Below are positions 43,056 to 54,431 of a DNA stretch of 64,000 nt, one piece after another. Source of the DNA: Acheta domesticus (lineage: Eukaryota; Arthropoda; Insecta; Orthoptera; Gryllidae); contig JAHLJT010002630.1 in NCBI GenBank assembly GCA_031308135.1, forward strand, positions 102,652,526-102,716,525, in the 5' to 3' direction. The notes beneath the pieces were generated by a model. That model searched no databases. It saw nothing but the letters and a program-made list of their open reading frames with translations, and was not told the origin of the DNA. The position numbers and the translations under genes were made by a program. The first letter of the stretch is position 1; every line of letters starts with the position of its first letter.

Positions 43056-45716
43056 TAGGGCCCGGATAATTATGTACTAAAAAATAAGAAAATATGTACA
43101 TATATATGTACTATAATATTCAAAAATATGTACTAAAAAGTCAGGAATATGTAACAAATGAATTATCATTATATCAATTTCGTTTTATTAAAATACTTTT
43201 ATCTAATGTATTTTTTCTGTAGACTTAATACAAATAAAAAATAAACATAATATTGGTGACAATTTTGTTACTTACAATGATCTCCATAACAATAACAAAC
43301 AAATATTTGTTTCAAATTCTCAGAAACGAAACTTCTCCTGTTATCTCGCAAGAGGGCCTTGTACTGACTAAATGAGCGTTCCACATCGCACGAAGTCACT
43401 GGAGCATATTTAAACTTGCACATATCTTCTGGCGTGTAGTCAATATCCAGTGTGACAGAATTGTCTCCACGTAGCACAGCACTAATTCCACAAATTGTTT
43501 CAAATCCTGGGTTTTTCTCCAAAACCGAAGTCATCTTTTTCTTTACTAGGTCTCCAGTTAATCCTCGAACATTTTTTATAGAATCGACTGCTGATTGGGC
43601 AATTTGAAGGCTGTCGGAAAGCTCCAGGGAAGACGTCTCCAAAGATTTAATTGTAGTGCTTAGAAGTGAAAAATTTGACTTAATGTACGCAATGTCATTT
43701 TTCATCTTTTCATTAGCAAACAATTGCTTTGATATACCAATGGATGCTGCAGCTTCAGAATCAAATTGATCAATAACTTCCTTCACAAAATCAAAGTTTT
43801 GCGCGTAGTAATTTACAGCATCAATCCAGGTGCCCCATCTCGTTAAAATAGGTTGAGGAGGCAGAGGCACTCCCGGAAGAAGCTCTTTAAATTTATCCAC
43901 TCTGCTGTGAGCCTTCAGGAACACTTTTTTTTGTACTGGATATCAGTGCATCTACTTGATCAAACTGAGATCTAATCAGTTCTGCAACGCGATGAAATGC
44001 ATGCACAAGACAGGTTAGATGTAGTAATTTGGGATACAACACCTGTAGAGCTTCTGCTGCCTTGCACATGTACGGCGCTGCATCAGTTACTAGAAGGAAG
44101 ACATTACTGTGCTTAACTCCATCAGGCCACAGAAGTCCCATTGCATCATTGAACAGTTTTGCAATCGTTTTATGATTGCATTTGGGTAACACTTCACACG
44201 TTAATAGAATGGACTTACACTTTTCATCGTTCATTAATCCTACTACAACATTCCCAATGAGACTTCCTTGTACATCCGTTGTTTCGTCAATTGATACCCA
44301 GATGGGGCCATCGCCAATTTCCAAGCGAATGGAATTCATTGTTTCCACATATAAATCAGGGACGTTGTTCTTTCTTATTGTAGATTCGTTTGGAATTGTT
44401 TCACGTGTGTATTTTTCCAGAAATTCGCGTAGAACTGGATTGCTTAGTTTCCAAAAAGGTATATCTGCACAAACCATAGCACGACACAAATCAATTGAAA
44501 ACTGAGATTTCTGAGGCCCTGGACTATGGCGAGCATGAGATTCTGTCAATAACAACTGTTTTTGAGTTTGAATATTTATTTTCGAAATTCGTGTTTGATG
44601 TCGCGATGTGGCTATATGTTGCAATACTTGAAAGCGCTGAGCACATGCCACACTTTTTTCACATACCTGGCAAAAAAGTACTTTTCCATCTGTAGAAAGA
44701 TGTTCAAATTCTTCTGTGAAGTGCTTCAATCTTATACTCAGAGGGGCTTTGTCCTTCGGCATTTTTTTATGTGTAGTAAATATAAACTAATTCCACAATG
44801 TCACTGTTCAATGTTCTTCAAGGATTACAGAATAAAAACAATGCTGATTCAGATTTAGCCAATTGACTCTTGGATCGTACAAATTCCACTTTCTTTAAAG
44901 ATGATCTTACCCGAAGCGCTATCGCAGGACTGCTCTGAAAAGATTCTGCCTGTGCCAAATTCTCACACTCGGGGTTTACCCCCCTCTCTACAACGTTTAA
45001 TCCAATCGCCGTGAATTATTTTCTGTCCTTTTCTTGTCGAAAAGCTACAGTGCCACATCATGATTTTACATCAGATTTTCTCCCTAAAGAGATAATTAGG
45101 TTCGGGTGTGACAAACAGGGCAAGAAAAATGACAACAGCGCATCCTGAGCTGCGTTCGCGCGTGTAGTTGCTGGCGAAGGGTATCAAGGTCAAGGGAGAG
45201 CTCTGAAAGATGCGAAGTGGGCGCGCGATATCGCCTGCCGGACGTATCATTTTCACACCCCAACTTCCTTAGTGAGCTGTAATCTGTTCTCTGCGATACT
45301 CGCGCTGAGAACTAACACAGGAAGCTTTCGATATCACCGATGCCTTGCCCTTTGTTTCGCAATACCATCCATATTTCGACAGACACATTTTATCGCCATG
45401 CAATGGCGCCGTTTAGAGGAGGCTACAGAAAAATGTCACACAACGCAGAATTGTTTGTCTGGGAGAAACCTATAGGATCAATGAAGAATTATACAAAAAA
45501 ATTGCAGGAAAATGGAAATATTCAGAAATATGTAAAAATATGTAGTTTTGAGTAAAATATGTAAATATATGTACTCTCGGGCAAAATATGTAAATATATG
45601 TACTAAAAAGTCAACGTTTATAGGCACTAACCGATACGAAACGTGAATATATCGTTGATTTGACTTGCTAGAGTTAAATTAATAAAATATGTAATTACAT
45701 AATTATCCGGGCCCTA
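43056..45716 (-). mobile_element. Near-intact hAT element with 8-bp duplication
   Basis: GTTATAAC is duplicated at 43048-43055 and 45717-45724. Terminal inverted repeats of 21 bp begin TAGGGCCCGGATAATTATGT and are identical at both ends. The subterminal sequence ATATGTACTAAAAAGTCA occurs near both ends (about 43125 and 45597) in direct orientation, and many ATATGTA words surround it. A single transposase gene lies on the minus strand. Identical TIRs and an intact duplication indicate recent insertion. Confidence 0.96.
43268..44762 (-). pseudogene. hAT transposase with BED-type zinc finger, one frameshift
   Basis: Starts at 44762 ([15 protein letters not shown]). A BED-like finger CQVC ... 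HIATSRH lies at about residues 33-57. A DUF659-like core follows with [20 protein letters not shown] (catalytic D), [18 protein letters not shown] (second D) and [14 protein letters not shown] (the CxxH-type hAT motif). After residue about 280 the frame shifts in a run of eight A (minus strand) at 43925-43932; seven would keep the frame. The second frame (from 43924) continues with LTRWGTWIDAVNYY and ends with DVERSFSQYKALLRDNRR (the catalytic E and dimerisation block) before a stop at 43268. Combined length is about 500 residues, usual for this group related to CGGBP1-like fingers. Confidence 0.88.
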
Positions 45717-45750
45717 GTTATAACTTACATAGGTACTGATATTATTTTTT

Positions 45751-46575
45751 CTACTCCCATTGTATAATGCTGTCATTGGATGGCTGCAACCAGTTGCATA
45801 ATGATGGTCATTTCGATACAGTTTTCATTATGATACAGGTTCTTGACCAATCACAGAGTCGCTTACAAACCAATATTGTCACTTCATTAATCATTGAGAA
45901 TCTTTGCAGTAAATGTTTCGTTCGAGTGTGTATATTAAAATTGCATTTAATATTATTTTATGCTTCTCATTCTTAATTTCTTTTATTAGTAATGATTTTA
46001 ACGTGAAATATTACTTAAAATCAATTGGATTGTAATTTCACTCTGATCGTATTTGACTAGCGCAGTGGTAGTTATTGCAGAGAACATTTGAGTGACGTTA
46101 AGATCTCCACGCGAGATCACGCGAGTCATTTTGTGCTGCTACCGTGTGGTTGTCCTTAAAAACCGGCCAATTCTGTAGTTTAAAATATTTAGTGAATAGT
46201 GGTTCTTTCTGGTGGTGTTGACATTTCAAAAAATGAAAGAAAATGCGAAAATGTGACGTCGGAATATTAATCCCGGGACTTTTGTTGTCCCTCGCAAGCG
46301 CTCTGGTAAAAAAGGCATCTGTGCATGTAGGGTAGAGTGGTGCCCGCTAGTTGGCCTTGGCCGAATCTTGAGTGTCGACTGCCAGGAAGCGATTCAGTGA
46401 AGTTTGACTTATAAAAGTTACCATAAGTCGTAGAAAAAACCGTATGAAACTCGATGTGATGAGTATTAATACACTCGTGTGAAGTTTACGCTACTCGCTC
46501 GTTCCTTGCTCGTATCGTAATTTCACACTCGTGTATTAATACCCATCATTACATCATCGTTTCATAATGTACAAT
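45751..46575 (-). mobile_element. Foldback-tipped element, copy D, with internal insertion
   Basis: Begins CTACTCCCATTGTATAATGC, 26 bp from the hAT duplication. The hairpin tip lies at about 46435-46575, with arms ATTAATACACTCGTGTGAAG and TCACACTCGTGTATTAAT. Between about 46074 and 46270 there is extra sequence absent from copies A-C. The following CTCGCAAGCGCTCTGGTAAA resembles partial copy B2 rather than copy B, so two subfamilies exist. Confidence 0.7.
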
Positions 46576-47999
46576 ACATTATTTTACTTTGTATAAGTAC
46601 TTCAATTTACTTTACCCTTTCTAAGGGGTTGTCCATAAATTACGTAACGCTGAAGAGTGGAGAGAGAGTTTGAGGCAGCGTTTCGCTGCGTTACACAGGT
46701 TAGCGGGACATAGTTTAGTGTTACGTTATGCTGATATTTATTTTTAAAATATTTCAACATTTGCTAAAATACTTCTTTTTATTCACCCTACTAAAACTTT
46801 ACTATATTAATAAATTAAATTACAAATATAATAAATTAAAGACGTTTAAATTGTTCCGAATATGAAAATATTTTTCATCGCTGGTGTATTGATTGAATAT
46901 ATTACATTACGAAGGAAATATTCCTATCTTATTTTCTAGAATCCAATTCAATTGACGCAGTAGTCTTGGAGCCTGTGCATTATCTACGACGGCGTGTGCA
47001 CCGCATGTCAGAAATATTACAGCCTAGGCGTCCTTCCTTCATCCAAAAATTGTCGCCAATCTTATTGTCACGTGCAGTCCACACCATTAACTAATTCTCA
47101 AGTTACTTATCCTACATTTTAATATATAACACCAATACAATTACTACGACTCGTTTCTGCTCTATAATTGATTTTCACTTATTGTAATGAGGGACGGGGG
47201 TCGGGGGTCTTATTGCAAGCGTTTCGTAATTATTAGAGGGGGTTAAAGTGCGCGTTACAATAGCGTTATTGGGGGAGAAGGGGGATACAAAATTCTCCAA
47301 ATTCGCGTGACGTTTTTTACGGAAGGGCCACTTGTCCTAGCTGAATGTAGTTAAATAATATTAAAAACAATGGTCATCAGGGAGATTCCCGTCAACATGA
47401 AACAGGAACCTCGTAGATGAGGCTGTTTCAACGCGGCCTCTCGCGGGCAATGGTGGCCAGCCCAGGAGGAGGTTCTGAGGAGGTTGTGGAGGGGGAAGCA
47501 CTCTTATCACGTTCGCTTTTCCTTTCGTGGAATCAATGTGAGAAGTGCGATGGCTGGTAGAGGAAGTCACAACACTTTTTTCTGTCTCACCGGATAGCTT
47601 GTCATCGTCATGATGCAATTGGAGAAAACCGATTTACAGAACTCTCTGCTTCTACAGGACAGGTATTTTAATACCCTTAATTTGTAGCGCTGATATCAGG
47701 AGTTACATGTGGAAGTCTTCCTTGATAAAATGCAGCTAAGTTTATATCTATGTTTGCGTCAACATATTATTGCGAGCAGCTTTGCTCTGCAATGAAAAGA
47801 ATAAAAATCACAGAAAGAACCCAACTTCAGGACAAGACACCGATGAGCGTACTACGCATCGCAACAGTCAAAGGCCTGACACAAGATGACCTTCACTTGT
47901 TAAGAAAAATATGACTAAAATTAATTTCATAAAATATTGTTGAATTGAATCGGATTTTAGGTTTACTGTTAAAGTTAAAAATGTCTTTCTGTTTATGAA
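46576..47999. other. No gene recognised
   Basis: The 85-codon minus frame at 47618-47361 has no recognisable domain or splice border. Otherwise AT-rich. Confidence 0.4.
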
Positions 48000-48227
48000 T
48001 CCCGGCGTGTCCTCCGCTCCCCAACCTAACCGCTCCTTGCTTCGGCTATCAGTGACGCATTGTCGTTCCAAAGGCCAATGCCAACTCGCGCCCCGAGGGC
48101 TCATAGCTCGCCAAGGCGCCGGCAGCGAATGTTGGCAGCAGTGTGGGCCCGCCAGTCTCCGCTACTGCCCGCGGTGGCTCACGGGCGCCCGCGTGCCCGC
48201 CCGCGGGCAGCTCAGTTGAAACAACCT
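48000..48227. other. GC-rich block
   Basis: CpG-rich, with GCCCGCGGTGGCTCACGGGC and GCCCGCCCGCGGGCAGC near 48165-48210. No exon recognised. It leads straight into the 24-bp repeat array. Confidence 0.45.
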
Positions 48228-48389
48228 GACGTAGATAGCCACAGCTCACGTGACGTAGATAGCCACAAATCACGTGACGTAGATAGCCACAGCTCACGTG
48301 ACGTAGATAGCCACAGCTCACGTGACGTAGATAGCCACAGCTCACGTGACGTAGATTGCCACAGCTCACGTGACGTAGTTAGCCATAGC
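48228..48389. repeat. 24-bp tandem array with E-box/CRE-like core
   Basis: Seven units of TGACGTAGATAGCCACAGCT followed by CACG, starting at 48228 and stepping by 24. Each junction forms TCACGTGACGTAG, which contains CACGTG (E-box) and TGACGT (CRE half-site). Units are nearly identical; the third-from-last and last carry single changes. The repeat encodes a chance eight-residue repeat in one frame. Confidence 0.93.
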
Positions 48390-48530
48390 GAAGCGCGGAC
48401 GGCCTGGGCATCTATGCTTTGTAGACAGCAGTGGTGTCAAAGTCTTCTACTGGTGGCGGTGGCACGCGTCGTGGCACCGTAGCATGCCACCTAGCGTCGG
48501 GAAAGAAAACTTTTAGTACCCCGCCGTTTT

Positions 48531-48543
48531 ACAATAGGGATGG
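48531..48543. repeat. LINE target site duplication, left copy
   Basis: ACAATAGGGATGG, repeated exactly at 54419-54431. It marks the boundaries of the LINE between them. Confidence 0.93.
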
Positions 48544-48744
48544 GATTCGGATCGTGGACACCGCCGAGTGTACATCGAGTGCCTACCTACGAGTGGTTAT
48601 TGTGGCGTTGCGTAGTGCCGGTGTAGGTGCACGTAATTATTATTTTTTTTCTTTTTTGTTTTGTGACTGTTCTAGCAGTTTTCGTGTTATAAGAACTTTA
48701 ATCCTACTTTTCGCCCCCGATTTTTCGGGCGGTATTAGAGACTG

Positions 48745-50466
48745 ATGAACGTTGCTAATGGCATAAATGGAAATAGTCTCTCAATCTCTACCAACTTAGT
48801 TTTGGGTGAAGGCGAGTCGTCGTCAAATGACAATGTGACATTATTCAAGGATTTAAGTACTATCATGACAGAGGTGCAAAACCCGATGGACATCGACGAG
48901 AAATCGTCCCTTCCGGCGAGAAAGCGATCGGCGGAAAGCAGTGAATCCAGAGCACAAAACAAACAGAAGAAGAATTTAGTTCTAGATCAACGTTCCAAAG
49001 AAAATGAAACAAAAGAAAAGAACTTCAAGGACGCACGAAGCAATATAATTGAATATGGAGTCCAGAACATGGGACCTTTTATAGTTCAAGTGAAATTGAA
49101 AGATTTCCTCGAGTCAGACAAGCGCATAAAACCTATGATTATTGGAAATATTCTGATGAAGAAATTCAACTCAATTCAACATATCACCAGGAAAGGTAAA
49201 AATTTGGTCGAAGTAAACTTCGCTCACAGGGAAGAGGCCAATACGTTAATTAAAAAAGCTATTCTAGATGGAAAATATTCTTGTAGTATCCCTTACTATA
49301 AGACTATTAGGAAAGGTACCATTAGTGATGTGCCATTAGATCTAGACCCAATAGACATTGCCAACGATATAAATAACGATAACGTTAACAAAATTAAAGT
49401 AGTGAATGCGTGGAGAATAGAAAAACGTCAAACAGTAGAAGGCGAAAAAGTGAAATTCCCCACAAGGACGGTGGTTCTGATCTTCGAGGGACAAACCCTT
49501 CCAGATATGGTCAGGGCCATGGGCGTACCAAAGAAAGTCAAGGTATACGTACCCCTTCCAAAATTTTGTTATAAATGTAGCCGTCATGGACATTTAAGTT
49601 TTACATGTAAAGGGAAGCAAAGATGCTCAATTTGCGGCGAGTTAGAACATGAAAATGGTTGCAAAGGTAAAACCCCAAGATGTGCAAACTGTCTTGAAAA
49701 TCATAGATCTATTGATAGATCTTGCCCTTTCTACATTTTCAACAGCAAAGTAAACCGTGTTATGGCACTAGAGAGTATCTCCTTCAAAGAGGCTAGCCAA
49801 AAATTGAAGGAAGTTAGGCCGAAAACTCCAAGAGCCTACGCCCGAAATAATTTCGAAACTGAGATTCCAGAAACGACTCCAGAGAATTTTCCAAAACTTT
49901 CGGCAGCTACGCAAAACATCCAGGTAGCTTTGCGCGAAGTGCTAGAGGAGGACGAAGTGCCTGAAGTCACTTTCTCGGAAGTAAGGTCACGGCCAAATGT
50001 TCGCCGTACTTACAACAAAACGGCCCTCGCCAAATCAAAGCAAGTGGGCAGTCCAAGTGTTTTTAGTTCGCTGAGGTCTTCAGTAAAGAAGCAAACAAGA
50101 GGGTCAAATAAAGTTTCCAAAAATATTTGTGCTTCCGTTATAAAATCGACCCCCAGTATTAATCAAAGTGGCGAGATAAATTCTTCACGAGGCTCGGTGA
50201 GAACTGACCTAACCAGTGAAAATAGAATTCCAGAGTCAACATCGATCTCTACTCAGGGACATCAACAGCAACAGCAAGAACAACAACAACAACAACAAAG
50301 ATTTGTTCAAGCAGAAAAAACAAAGTCATCAGATGCAATCTACATTGATAATCCAGGGAGTGAGGACTCTACCTATCAGAGTCCCCAAATTTTTTCTCTG
50401 AATGAACATTCTGCTGAAACTGATATTGAATTGGTTAAGATTAATTCTTCTGAAGATTCTATCTAA
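48745..50466 (+). CDS. LINE ORF1 (Gag-like nucleic-acid-binding protein)
   Basis: 573 codons, uninterrupted. The N-terminus is polar and charged (about residues 40-110, KKNLVLDQRSKENETKEKN). Residues about 110-250 resemble the RNA-recognition region of Jockey-group ORF1 (GPFIVQVKLKDFLE, EVNFAHREEANTLI). Three zinc knuckles follow at about 275-330: CYKCSRHGHLSFTC, CSICGELEHENGC and CANCLENHRSIDRSC. The C-terminal 200 residues are low-complexity and include HQQQQQEQQQQQQ. Such proteins coat LINE RNA in the ribonucleoprotein particle. The start is the first ATG of the open frame; one more ATG-poor region lies upstream. An intact frame beside a broken ORF2 is notable. Confidence 0.92.
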   Translation: MNVANGINGNSLSISTNLVLGEGESSSNDNVTLFKDLSTIMTEVQNPMDIDEKSSLPARKRSAESSESRAQNKQKKNLVLDQRSKENETKEKNFKDARSNIIEYGVQNMGPFIVQVKLKDFLESDKRIKPMIIGNILMKKFNSIQHITRKGKNLVEVNFAHREEANTLIKKAILDGKYSCSIPYYKTIRKGTISDVPLDLDPIDIANDINNDNVNKIKVVNAWRIEKRQTVEGEKVKFPTRTVVLIFEGQTLPDMVRAMGVPKKVKVYVPLPKFCYKCSRHGHLSFTCKGKQRCSICGELEHENGCKGKTPRCANCLENHRSIDRSCPFYIFNSKVNRVMALESISFKEASQKLKEVRPKTPRAYARNNFETEIPETTPENFPKLSAATQNIQVALREVLEEDEVPEVTFSEVRSRPNVRRTYNKTALAKSKQVGSPSVFSSLRSSVKKQTRGSNKVSKNICASVIKSTPSINQSGEINSSRGSVRTDLTSENRIPESTSISTQGHQQQQQEQQQQQQRFVQAEKTKSSDAIYIDNPGSEDSTYQSPQIFSLNEHSAETDIELVKINSSEDSI

Positions 50467-50525
50467 TAATCTTTAAACTTGGTATTGTTTATTTTCTTTT
50501 TAACAATTACTCTTTATTCCTATTT

Positions 50526-53500
50526 ATGTTTAGATCTCTTAAAATAATACAATGGAATTGCAGAAGTATCATTCCCAAAATTCCAGAATTTACAAAAAAT
50601 AGTCTAGGAGCAGATATCATTATTTTATACGAAACTTGGCTATCCAGTGACAAAACTGTCGATTTCAAAGCCTTTAATTATGCTAGATTTGATAGATTAA
50701 ATAAGCAAGGGGCTGGTTTGGCCATCCTTGTCAGAAAAGGATTAGTCTCCAGTTCGGTAGACTTGAAATTCAATTCCAAATTCTTAGAAGTTGGTGCAGT
50801 AGAAGTTTGTCTTGGTGATGTATTTCTATTGGTGGTTGCTTGCTACAGATCACCAACATCTGATTTTAATAACTCTATGTGGGCTTCCTTTATTAATGAA
50901 GTCTCCAAACATGAGAACTTTGTCATAGGAGGCGATTTTAACTCCCACCATGTTTCTTGGGGTAGCATGAGAAACTGCCCAAATGGTGAAATTATCTTTG
51001 ACAATTATGATCCTGAGGCTATGTACCTACTTAATGATGGTTCTCCTACGTATATGTCAAGTTCATATGGAACATCATCTATGATTGACTTGACATTCAT
51101 TTCTCCCAAAACTAGCTTTCTATTCCTCATGGACTGTAAATGATGACAATTGGGGAAGTGACCATTTCCCTATTATCATTAACATAGGCCTAGATAGTGA
51201 GAAACCATCCACTAAGACTTTTAAATATAATTTAAAGAGGACTGATTGGGATGTATTTAATAGAGTTTTAATTGATAAGTTTCATGTTTTTAATAGCCTG
51301 AAATTTCTGAACTCTAATGTAATTCGCAGATATGAAATACTAACTAAAATTATTCATGAAGCTATTATATCCTCCACACCAAATGCAGAGTACAATCACT
51401 TCTCTACATCACAACACCCAAAACGCAATCCATGTCCATGGTGGAATAAAAACTGTGAGCAAGCTATCAAAGATAGAAAACAAGCTCTTGCTGTCCTTCG
51501 CAAATGTTTCAACAAACAAAACTTCATAGAATTTTTAAAAAAAGTCTGCAAATGCTAGATTAATTCTTCAAGAAGAGAAATCTAAGAGCTTCAAAAAATT
51601 CTGCAGTTCACTTAATAGAGAAAGTGACATATCATACATCTGGGACAGAATAAAATGTTTCAAAAATAAATTTTCCAGATCGTCTAACATTTCACATTTT
51701 AATTCAGAGAAAACATTTCAAGACATGAAAGTTGGGATCAATAAAATCTGTCCAGACTTACCAAAGGATAACTGCCCTTGCCTTTCGATGTGTGAAACTA
51801 ATGAATTCCTGGATAGTCCATTTTCGTATCTTGAATTAACTTGTGCTTTAGACAATGTGAACACTAAATCATCACCAGGAATGGACAAAATACCTTTTGA
51901 TGTTTTAAAACGATTACCAGAAAAAATGTTGAGGGTTCTTTTGGACATCTATAATGATGTTATTTTCAAAAATGAGTTTCCAGCAGATTGGAGAAAATAC
52001 AAATTATTTTTTATTCCAAAAGGAAATTACAAAGGTGTACGCCCTATATCCATGTCATCATGTCTGCTTAAACTTTTAGAGAGAATGGTTAATGATAGAT
52101 TAGTATGGTGGCTTGAGCATAATCAACTAATTAGCAAATGTCAATTTGGTTTTCGAAAGATGAAATCGTGTATTGATAACTTGTCTATCCTAGTTTCTGA
52201 GATTGATCACCAATTTTATAAAAAACTAGATCTACCTACATTGTTTTTAGATATCAAAGGGGCTTTTGATTGTGTTCGTCCTTCAGTATTAATTCAGGAC
52301 CTGATTGAAATAGGTATTTCAAGACACCTAATTCTTTTTATTTTCAATATAATATCCGAAAGACACCTAGATTTTATAAATTATCCATTTACTCCAAAGA
52401 ATAATATAGCTCACCAGGGTCTTCCTCAAGGCAGCATCCTGAGCCCTCTTCTTTTTTCTATTTACACCAACAAACTGGAAAATTTATTACCAAGTGATGT
52501 ATTTATGTTAAAATATGCATATGATATTGCCTTGTATGCAGTAATGGACCCAGTGGAAGATGCCATCAATATTCTAGAGGACGCTGTAGAATCATTGAGT
52601 CAATATTTAGAAAGGAGAAACCTTCTCCTAGCACCAGAAAAATGTAAGTTTGTTGTATTTAGTAAGAGCTATTTAAAAGCTCATAAATTTTATATTTTTG
52701 TCAATGGCACAATTGTCCATAGCTCTCCTTCAGCTGTTTTCTTGGGCATGACCCTGGATTACTCATTGCAGTGGAAAGTACACATATTTAGTCTCATAAA
52801 AAAATGTGATATGGGCCTTCGAATTATGGGTTGTTTATGTGGAACGTGGTGGGGAGCAGACCCTTGTACTCTGTTGTTATTATACAGAGCACTGATTCGT
52901 TCACGGATTGAATATGGAGGCTTCTTGTTTGTTAATTGTGCAAAAAATGGTTGGGTTAACTTAGAAAGACTTCAGTCCAAGTCACTAAGAATTGCATTAG
53001 GCTACAGAAAATCTACACCAATCCATGTAATTCTTGCAGAATCAGGGGAATCTTTACTGAAGACAAGGCTAACTCTGCTATGTATGAATTATTTGACTAA
53101 ATGTCTTCAATTTAAAAACAATTTTTTGATTGATGTTCTGTCCAAAATAAACTGTGTTTCAAAACTCTTCTTTTGTATAAGAAAAATAATAAGAAATCTC
53201 TGTTAGTGACATGTTTTGAGGAATTATCCATTTCTTGTAATAGCATTAAGAAATTTGATTGTGCCCCGTGTTATGCCTACGATTATTTTGCACAGCTTAG
53301 TAAATTGGATGTGAATTTTGATTTTGGTAAGGAGATCGCAATTTCTCCCTGCCCAAATGTCTTATTTATGGATCACTTTTTCAGCCTTCCAGATGTTGTT
53401 GAGAGGAAATGTACTTTTCTATATACTGATGGTTCAAAGAATGATTTGAAGGGGCCAGTTGGTTTTGCTATTTGGAGCACTGATGACAGGCTAAATAGAA

Positions 53501-54259
53501 AATTTAAAGTTAATAATACAATTTCCATTTTTACTGCTGAAGCTTTAGCTATCCTTGAAGCAGTAAAATTGATTATTGATTTCAAATTACTTCATCTATC
53601 ATCTTTTCTGATTCAAAAAGTGTTTTGGCTTCTCTATCAAATAGCAATAGAACTAAAAATCAGTCGTATGTTATTTTAGAAATCAAGAAATTATGTGTAT
53701 ATGCAAGACAAAATGACCTCAAAATTTGTGTAGTTTGGATTCCAGCCCATGTAGGTATAAATGGAAATGAGAAGGCCGATAGAGAAGCTAAATTAGCCAT
53801 AATAGATGGTATGGATTACCCATTCAGTATTTCTGTATCTGATGCTGTTGCCTCAAACAAGGAGGTTTGCACTCAAAAAAACTCTGCAAATATTGAAAAT
53901 CTTGGCCGCTTTAAAGGCAAAGAGTACTTCTTACATTATTATAGAACATCACCAATACCGTGGTTTCAAAACTTCAAATTAACAAGAAAAGAAATTGTTA
54001 TCATTAACAGACTGAGATCAAATCACTCATCACTAAATCATAGTTTAAATAAATTCAAAATTGTCAGTTCAGGTTTATGTGAATGTGGTAAGGAGAATGA
54101 TACCGCTGATCATTTATTATGGCATTGTACATTATTTAACAACATAAGAAAATAATGATGGAAAAACTTAATCATTCTAATATTACCTTAGTCCAAAATG
54201 CTGTGGACATTTTTAAAAAATTAGATATACATGTTATCCCAATTGTGAGTTTTTTGTAA
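50526..54259 (+). pseudogene. LINE ORF2: endonuclease, reverse transcriptase, RNase H (broken)
   Basis: Endonuclease (50526 onward): IIQWNCRSIIPKI, YETWL, GGDFNSHHVSWGS, SMIDLTFIS and, after a frameshift near 51110, SDHFPI. A second shift lies in an A run near 51535-51545. Reverse transcriptase: RPISMSSCLLKLLERMV, FRKMKSC, LFLDIKGAFD (first catalytic D), GLPQGSILSPLLF, then KYAYDIALYA where YADD is expected, so one catalytic aspartate is tyrosine (GAT to TAT). Then VFLGMTLDYSLQWKVHI and SRIEYGGFLF. A third shift lies near 53170-53200. RNase H: FLYTDGSKNDLKGPVGFAIW and TAEALAILEAV; the SDSKSV block is in another frame after a shift near 53600, then VWIPAHVGINGNEKADREAK. A CCHC knuckle CECGKENDTADHLLWHC follows. 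A last A-run shift near 54150 precedes a likely stop at 54257-54259. No functional enzyme is expected. Confidence 0.93.
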
Positions 54260-54418
54260 AAACAAAAAAACAAATTTAATTTTTGTTGTAAGATTTTATA
54301 AAGTTAGTGTAATACATGCTACAGTGAAATAGTTATAAGTTTTTGAGTATACTTTGAATTGTAATTTGTTATATGGCTGTATACGTATGTCTGCCAATAA
54401 ATAAATAAATAAATAAAA

Positions 54419-54431
54419 ACAATAGGGATGG
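54419..54431. repeat. LINE target site duplication, right copy
   Basis: ACAATAGGGATGG, identical to 48531-48543. Confidence 0.93.

Larger units (their letters stand above)
48544..54418 (+). mobile_element. Full-length non-LTR retrotransposon (Jockey/I group, with RNase H)
   Basis: 5,875 bp between exact 13-bp duplications. The 5' UTR of about 200 bp begins GATTCGGATCGTGGACACCG. Then come ORF1, a 59-bp gap, ORF2, a short 3' UTR and the tail (AATA)n at 54391-54418. The domain order in ORF2 is AP endonuclease, reverse transcriptase, RNase H, CCHC. The exact duplication and complete 5' end suggest fairly recent insertion, yet ORF2 has several frameshifts, so it may have been copied by another element's enzyme or decayed since. 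Confidence 0.95.

Noticed and set aside
47361..47618. 85-codon minus frame with polar N-terminus
   Set aside because: Balanced composition but no domain, no consensus exon borders and no neighbouring exon.
48049..48482. Protein with eight-residue repeats
   Set aside because: Repeat coding is a by-product of the 24-bp tandem array (24 is a multiple of three), and there is no gene context.
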